DNA of 64,000 nt, taken from NCBI RefSeq assembly GCF_028858725.1, contig NC_084776.1, forward strand, positions 1,054,001-1,118,000, read 5' to 3'. The DNA is from Colius striatus (Eukaryota; Chordata; Aves; Coliiformes; Coliidae). Made by a program: the position numbers and the translations under genes. This document shows positions 59,833-64,000 of this stretch, piece by piece (position 1 is the stretch's first letter; each line of letters opens with the position of its first letter). Under the pieces are notes generated by a model. That model worked only from the letters and a program-made list of their open reading frames with translations. It had not been told where the DNA came from and ran no database searches.

Positions 59833-59895
59833 ATGGGGAACCTGTTCGGGAGGAAGCGGCGGAGCCGCGTCACGGAGCAGGACAAGGCGGTGCTG
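59833..59895 (+). CDS. CHMP6: CHMP6 exon 1 (coding part)
   Basis: 21 codons, MGNLFGRKRRSRVTEQ to DKAVL, with donor GTGAGC in phase 0. Gly2 would be myristoylated after Met removal. The frame is open upstream to an ATG at 59704, but that start would bury the myristoylation signal. Confidence 0.96.
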
Positions 59896-62800
59896 GTGAG
59901 CGGCCTGACACAGCCCGCCCGGGCGAGGAGGGGGCTGAGCCGGGACGGGGCTGAGCGGGGCCGGGGCTGAGCGGGGCCGGGGCTGAGCGGGGAAGGGGCT
60001 GAGCCGGGGAAGCGGCTGAACCGGGGCCGGGGCTGAGCGGGGGACGGGGTTTGTGTCTCTCTGCTGTGTCCCCGCTGGAAGAGCCCGGCCTTTGGTTTGC
60101 TGAAGGCACCACACTGGGAAGAGAAGAGATTGAGGGGGTCTCAGTCCCTAAAGGGTGGGTGTGAGGATGGGGGGACGCTTTGCTCCGTGGAGCTCAGTGC
60201 CAGGACAAGGGGTGACGGGCACAGGGTGGGACACAACAAGCTCCCTTTAAACACCAGGAGCAAGTCCTTTGGTGCTGAGGGAGCCCTGGCCCAGGCTGCC
60301 CAGGGAGGGTGTGGAGGCTCCTCTTGGGAGGTTCCCAACCCCACCTGGACACGTTCCTGTGTGACCTGGTTGAGGGGAACCTGCTGGAGCAGGGATTTGG
60401 AGTTGATAACTTCTGCAGGGCTCTTCCAGCCCCCACCACCCTGTGATTCTCTGATTAGAGGGCTCAGCAGTGCTGGAACCCTCAAGGCTCAGTTTGTGAC
60501 AGGGCCTGTCTGTCCCTTTTTTCCAGCAACTGAAGCAGCAGCGAGATAAGCTGAAGCAGTACCAGAAGAGGATAAGCCTGAACATGGAAAGGGAACGAGA
60601 TCTGGCAAGGCAGCTGCTGAAGGAGGGGAGGAAAGAGTAAGTGGGGATGCAGGGGTTATAGAATCATTCTGGTTGGAAAAGACCTTTGAGTCCCAGCCCT
60701 CCCTTCACCCTGCCAAGCCCAGCACCAGTCCTTGGCCCTCAGCACCTCAGCCCCATGGCTTTGCAATAGCTCCTCTGCCATCACTCTGAGTGATGTGTTC
60801 CTGGGGAGGAAAGCTTCCTGAGTTGTGAGTGTCCATCAGCTGTGGAGATGGCCACAAGTTCCTCTTCCAGAGAGGAAGCTTAAGAGATTGATCCTTACAC
60901 CTGTGTTCTGTGGCTGGTGGTAAAACAGGTCTCCAGCACGTCCTGTATTTCAGCACAGCGTGGCCTTGTCATGTCCTGCAGCTTGTTTGCAGTGCCCATG
61001 TTCAGCCTGTTGTGCAAGGACTTCACTGTACATTGCTTCAGCACAACTAGCCCAGTCAACTCCTAAAATCCCAACAGATACACAAGTTTTCAGGCCCAAG
61101 CTTAGCAAACCTGTGCCTGTGCTCGCTCCTCAGAACTGGACTTTCATTTGCATCTGACTCTTTCCCTTCTCTGGGTTCGTGACACACAGCTTTGGTGGGG
61201 TCCTTTTGCTTCCCTCTGTTCTGAGTTTCCCTCTGCTGCTTTCCTCAGGAAGGCCATGCTCCTTCTAAAGAAGAAACGATACCAGGAGCAGCTGCTGGAT
61301 AAGACAGAAAACCAAATCAGCAACCTGGAGCGGATGGTGAGTGGGAGCATCAGCTGTGGGCTTGCTGGGAGCCTCTTCATCTGGGATGGCTGAGCCTTTT
61401 GCTGAGGGGTTGGAGTTGTGATTCAGTGGTTGAACTTGAGATCTTAAAGGTCTTTTCCAACCAAAATGATTCCATGACTGTGTGGAGCTGCATTTTGACT
61501 GTGAGGTCTGGAGGAGCTTTGCTCCCCTGGCCAGAGGCTGGGTGGCTCTGAAGCTGTGGAGTCACAGTCTGGCCCTGCCCTGAGGGAGGAAGGGATGAGT
61601 TGTGTGGTGGGTCTGCAGCCCAGCTTACCTGGTCATTAAGGGGCTGGGAAATGAGTGGAGCTGTAGCCACAGTGTGGGCAGCTGCAGTGGGAGCTCCCTC
61701 GGGCTCCCCTGGCTTTGTGAATGGATCTTTGTTCTGGAGTGGCCATGGAAGTTGTGGCCTCAGCTCAGACTGTCAGAGAGACCATCCAAGGGCTGTTGGA
61801 TGTGCTTTTGCAGCTGCTTGTGATGTGTTTCTTGCTACTGCTCTACTCCTCTGTTACTAAAGGGCCCCTGACTGCCTGCTCTGAGCAGTTTCCCTGAGGA
61901 CTTTGGCAGCCTGTGTCTGGCTGACCATGGGGGTGGGACAGCCTGTGATGTTCCCCCTTTGCCTTTCAGGTCCAGGATATTGAATTCACCCAGATTGAAA
62001 TGAAGGTCCTGGAGGGCCTGAAGATAGGCAACGAGTGTCTGAACAAAATGCACCAGGTATGGCTGAATCAGCTGGGCCTGCCCTGGCCTGGCACGAGGCA
62101 GAGTCTGGGCTGTTGGTGTCTGTCTCCCCACAGACCTCACTCATCTTGGCTCTTTCCTTCAGGTGATGTCAATAGAAGAAGTGGAAAGAATCATGGGCGA
62201 AACACAGGATGCTGTGGAGTACCAGAGGGTAGGTGCTGTGTGTGTGAGCTGTGGGGAGCAGAGGCTGCCTGCCTGGCAGTTTCTCTGGCTGCACACTGTT
62301 CCCAGCCATGTTTCAGTCAGCTGAGGAGCTGCAGCTCAGTCACCTGCAGAACAAACCCAGCTCTCAGTTTCTGAGAGTGCCCCTGCAGCTGTGTTCATGT
62401 TGCTGTCCCATGTGCATGGCCCAAGCCACGGGCCCCAGAGCTGCTGCTGTGCTGCTGGTGACTGCCACATGCCTTTTGCTCTCTTTCACAGCAAATAGAT
62501 GAGATCCTGGCGGGCAGCCTGACTGAGGAGGATGAAGATGCCATTCTAGAAGAGCTAAATGCCATTACTCAGGTAGGGCTGGTGTTGGAATGGCTTTGAG
62601 CCCACGTTTGTGATGGGGGGCAGGGAGTCTTCTCCCACTCAGTAGTTTATCTTACTCTGCCAGGGATCTCAGTTACACCTGCTTATACCCAGTTGTTGTC
62701 TCACCAAAGATGGAGCTGACTGCTGCACACACTGAGGTGCTCTTTGGGGTTGTGCTTTGCTGCTGGCACAGGTGGTTGATCCCTGTTTGTCCTGGGTCTC

Positions 62801-63235
62801 TGTTCCAGGCTGTGCTCAGGGAGCAGAGCTCAGCACGTGTTGCTGTCCCTGCTCCTCTCTGCTGCCTGTGGCTCCCCCAGGCACTGCCTGGGCTTGGCTC
62901 TGAGCAGGATGTGTGCAGGCAGTGGAGATGGAGCTGCAGAGGCCCCACAACTGGCTGTGACTCAGGGAGACTCACAGCTGATACAGGGTCCTGTTGAGTC
63001 TCAGTTAGTAATGAACAACACAGCCCTCTGATGGCCCTTCCCTGGGCCCTTCCTGCAGCTCTGGGGGCAGGTGGCAGTTTGTGTGTGGAACCTCTCGTGT
63101 TCTCACTCTGTTCCCAGCCAGCCTGTGCACAGAGGGCAGTGAGGGCTTTGTGTCATCAGGGGTCTCAAATGTCTTTGCAGGAACAGATGGAGCTTCCAGA
63201 AGTCCCTGCTGAGCCTCTCCCAGACACGACCCCAG
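59833..63235 (+). CDS. CHMP6: CHMP6 (charged multivesicular body protein 6), exons 1-7, lacking the last exon
   Basis: ESCRT-III subunit, orthologue of yeast Vps20. It links ESCRT-II to ESCRT-III on endosomes and nucleates the CHMP4 filament for multivesicular-body formation. Seven exons join in frame to residues 1-183 plus one base, against 201 in human; about 18 residues are missing beyond the right edge. Visible features: the N-terminal MGNLFG myristoylation signal (Gly2), a basic helical hairpin (residues about 10-90, with KKKRYQEQLL), an acidic C-terminal half (EEDEDAILEEL) and a type-2 MIT-interacting motif (ELPEVPAEPLP, about 169-179) for VPS4 binding. The start is chosen for the myristoylation signal and a strong Kozak context (G at -3 and +4). 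The gene lies on the same strand as RPTOR, about 2 kb downstream. Confidence 0.97.
59929..60049 (+). repeat. G-rich tandem array (GGGGCTGAGCGGGGCCG-like)
   Basis: About seven imperfect copies of a 17-19-base unit with frequent GGGG runs, on the sense strand of CHMP6 intron 1 immediately after the donor. It fits the G-quadruplex pattern and belongs to the CpG island. Confidence 0.85.
60150..60460 (+). mobile_element. CR1 LINE 3' fragment, + strand
   Basis: Starts near AAGGGTGGGTGTGAGGATGG, passes GGACAAGGGGTGACGGGCAC, GCCCAGGCTGCCCAGGGAGG and CACCTGGACACGTTCCTGTG, and ends CCCTGTGATTCTCTGATT, a typical CR1 terminus. Closely similar to the copies at 39525 and 50290. In CHMP6 intron 1. Confidence 0.87.
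60527..60636 (+). CDS. CHMP6: CHMP6 exon 2
   Basis: 36 codons plus two bases, residues 22-57 (QLKQQRDKLKQYQKR to LLKEGRK), the basic first helix thought to contact ESCRT-II. Acceptor TTTTTTCCAG, donor GTAAGT. Confidence 0.96.
60637..61248 (+). other. CHMP6: CHMP6 intron 2
   Basis: A 0.6-kb intron with a minus-strand CR1 3' end right after the donor (60657-60840). No other element recognised. Confidence 0.8.
60657..60840 (-). mobile_element. CR1 3' end, - strand
   Basis: Begins on the + strand with ATAGAATCATTCTGGTTGGA and AAAGACCTTTGAG, the reverse complement of a CR1 terminus, followed by a CTGCCAAGCCCAGCACC block. A different subfamily from the copy in intron 1, and in opposite orientation. 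Confidence 0.8.
61249..61336 (+). CDS. CHMP6: CHMP6 exon 3
   Basis: Completes Glu58 and encodes residues 59-87 (KAMLLLKKKRYQEQL to ISNLERM), the second helix of the hairpin. Acceptor TTCCTCAG, donor GTGAGT. Confidence 0.96.
61337..61969 (+). other. CHMP6: CHMP6 intron 3
   Basis: A 0.6-kb intron with a short CR1 tail at 61405-61485. Nothing else recognised. Confidence 0.8.
61405..61485 (+). mobile_element. Short CR1 3' tail, + strand
   Basis: GGTTGGAGTTGTGATTCAGT, then GAGATCTTAAAGGTCTTTTC and CCAACCAAAATGATTCCATG, the usual last bases of CR1. Only the extreme end is present. Confidence 0.75.
61970..62056 (+). CDS. CHMP6: CHMP6 exon 4
   Basis: 29 codons, residues 88-116 (VQDIEFTQIEMKVLE to NKMHQ), helix 3 of the ESCRT-III core. 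Acceptor CCTTTCAG, donor GTATGG, phase 0. Confidence 0.96.
62163..62228 (+). CDS. CHMP6: CHMP6 exon 5
   Basis: 22 codons, residues 117-138 (VMSIEEVERIMGETQ to VEYQR), helix 4. Acceptor TTCCTTCAG, donor GTAGGT, phase 0. The intron before it is only 106 bp. Confidence 0.96.
62492..62572 (+). CDS. CHMP6: CHMP6 exon 6
   Basis: 27 codons, residues 139-165 (QIDEILAGSLTEEDE to LNAITQ), the acidic C-terminal helix that folds back on the core in the closed state. Acceptor CTTTCACAG, donor GTAGGG, phase 0. Confidence 0.96.
62573..63180 (+). other. CHMP6: CHMP6 intron 6
   Basis: A 0.6-kb intron with no recognised repeat, exon or RNA gene. Confidence 0.8.
63181..63235 (+). CDS. CHMP6: CHMP6 exon 7 (VPS4-binding MIM2)
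   Basis: 18 codons plus one base, residues 166-183 (EQMELPEVPAEPLPD to TTP). The alternating proline motif is the type-2 MIT-interacting motif that recruits VPS4. Acceptor TCTTTGCAG, donor GTATGC. Confidence 0.95.
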
Positions 63236-64000
63236 GTATGCTCCATGCACTGGGCAGCTCTGGCTGCCTGTGCCCCCTGCTCCTGGCAGCAGCCTCAGCC
63301 CCTCTGCTTCCTGCAGCCAGGGCCTGGGTCTGGGCTGTGGGAGCCTCTGTCTCACAGCTCTGACAAGATCCAGCTGCCCCTTCAGGTAGGGAGAGTGAGG
63401 GGACCTGAGGCTGTAGTCTCTCTGTTGGGTTGGCATCTGCTCATCCCCTCTGCAAGTTCCTTGCTGCTGCCTCTGCCCCTGAGCCATGTGCCATACCCCT
63501 GGCAGCCGCCTCAGCACACCCAGCCTGTGCTGCTGCCCTGGGGAGCTGCAGCCTGGGCCCTCTGCCTCTGCTCTCACACTCATCCTGGCCCCTCTGTGTC
63601 CTCACAACCTGCTGGAACCATTCACTGTGGCTGTGAGTGCCACAAACCTGCCTTTCCCTGGGGCTTGTGGCAAGGAGGAGCTGTCGTCACCTCGCGACCA
63701 GGAACAGCAGCAGCTGGGGAGCAGCTGGACAAGTCCCCACTGAAGTTCCCTTCTGGAGTCCCCCCTGGAGTCCCACCATTCCCCATTCCTGAGCTCCACA
63801 CAACAGCTGCTCCATGTTAGCTCCAGAGCCACCCAAAACCTCCCTGGGAGGGTCTGTGCAGTGGGAGCCCGTGAGGCACAGGGACTGTGCTGTCAGCCTG
63901 CCGAGGGAGGAGGGCTCGTGCACCTGACCAGATGGCTGTCCCTGACAGAGAGCTGCAGCTTGTCCCTGGGGACAAAGAGGGAGACAGAGCTGGGTGCCAG
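63236..64000 (+). other. CHMP6: CHMP6 intron 7 (5' part)
   Basis: No acceptor followed by the expected C-terminal coding sequence (about 18 residues, phase 1) was found up to the right edge, so the terminal exon is outside. No repeat or RNA gene recognised here. Confidence 0.7.

Larger units (their letters stand above)
59641..60060 (+). promoter_or_regulatory. CHMP6: CHMP6 CpG-island promoter
   Basis: Dense CpG sequence without a TATA box, covering the region before the start codon and the first part of intron 1. Visible sites: a GC box (CCGCCCCCCGCC, about 59739-59750), an E2F-type TTTCCCGCC at 59711-59719 and a CTCF-like site at 59694-59710. The transcription start is probably within 59710-59820, by inference only. 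Confidence 0.7.
59896..60526 (+). other. CHMP6: CHMP6 intron 1
   Basis: A 0.6-kb intron. Its first part is a GC-rich tandem array (59929-60049) and its second part a CR1 fragment (60150-60460). Confidence 0.85.

Noticed and set aside
63236..64000. Possible CHMP6 terminal exon inside the window
   Set aside because: I looked for an AG followed in phase by the expected C-terminus and found none; the frame at 63245-63820 does not resemble the family.
1..64000. Endogenous retrovirus or other viral coding remnants
   Set aside because: No LTR pair, gag, pol or env-like frame was recognised; all dispersed repeats seen fit CR1 tails or simple tandem repeats.

Overview
This is vertebrate nuclear DNA, most likely from a bird. 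Every recognisable gene is split into short exons with GT-AG introns. The interspersed repeats look like 3' ends of CR1-type LINEs, and introns are compact: 24 RPTOR exons fit in about 55 kb. No prokaryotic operon, phage, CRISPR array or tRNA/rRNA gene was seen. The bird assignment is an inference from repeat type and compactness; no species was identified.

Two genes lie on the + strand, head to tail. (1) RPTOR, the raptor subunit of mTORC1, runs from before the left edge to its TAA at 55843-55845, with a 3'UTR to about 57.75 kb. I placed 24 coding exons. They join in frame into 931 codons that align without a net length change to residues 405-1335 of the 1335-residue vertebrate protein. They carry the end of the region after the caspase-like N-terminus, the HEAT/ARM solenoid, the phosphorylated linker and the whole C-terminal WD40 propeller. 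Exons are numbered 11-34 on the assumption of the usual 34-exon structure. (2) CHMP6 (ESCRT-III, yeast Vps20) starts at 59833 in a CpG-rich promoter. Seven coding exons give residues 1-183; the last short exon is beyond the right edge.

Layout: 1-29112, RPTOR exons 11-24 (solenoid and linker); 29113-35526, large intron 24 with a perfect (GGAGA)n tract; 35527-38957, exons 25-28; 38958-49008, the largest intron (28) with a second (GGAGA)n tract and a minus-strand CR1; 49009-55845, exons 29-34 with a G-rich minisatellite and further CR1 copies; 55846-about 57745, 3'UTR and poly(A) signals; 58372-59640, a C-rich minisatellite with an 89-bp higher-order period; 59640-60060, CpG island/promoter and first exon of CHMP6; 60060-64000, the rest of CHMP6.

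Both products act at the late endosome/lysosome: raptor recruits mTORC1 substrates and is targeted to lysosomes through Rag GTPases, and CHMP6 nucleates ESCRT-III on endosomes. Their adjacency is, as far as I recall, also found in mammals, so it looks like old synteny rather than a functional operon. I found no new biological system. The unusual material is non-coding: a 28-bp intronic hairpin, the G4-prone minisatellite next to a CTCF-like site at the CHMP6 promoter, twin (GGAGA)n tracts, and inverted CR1 copies around one exon.
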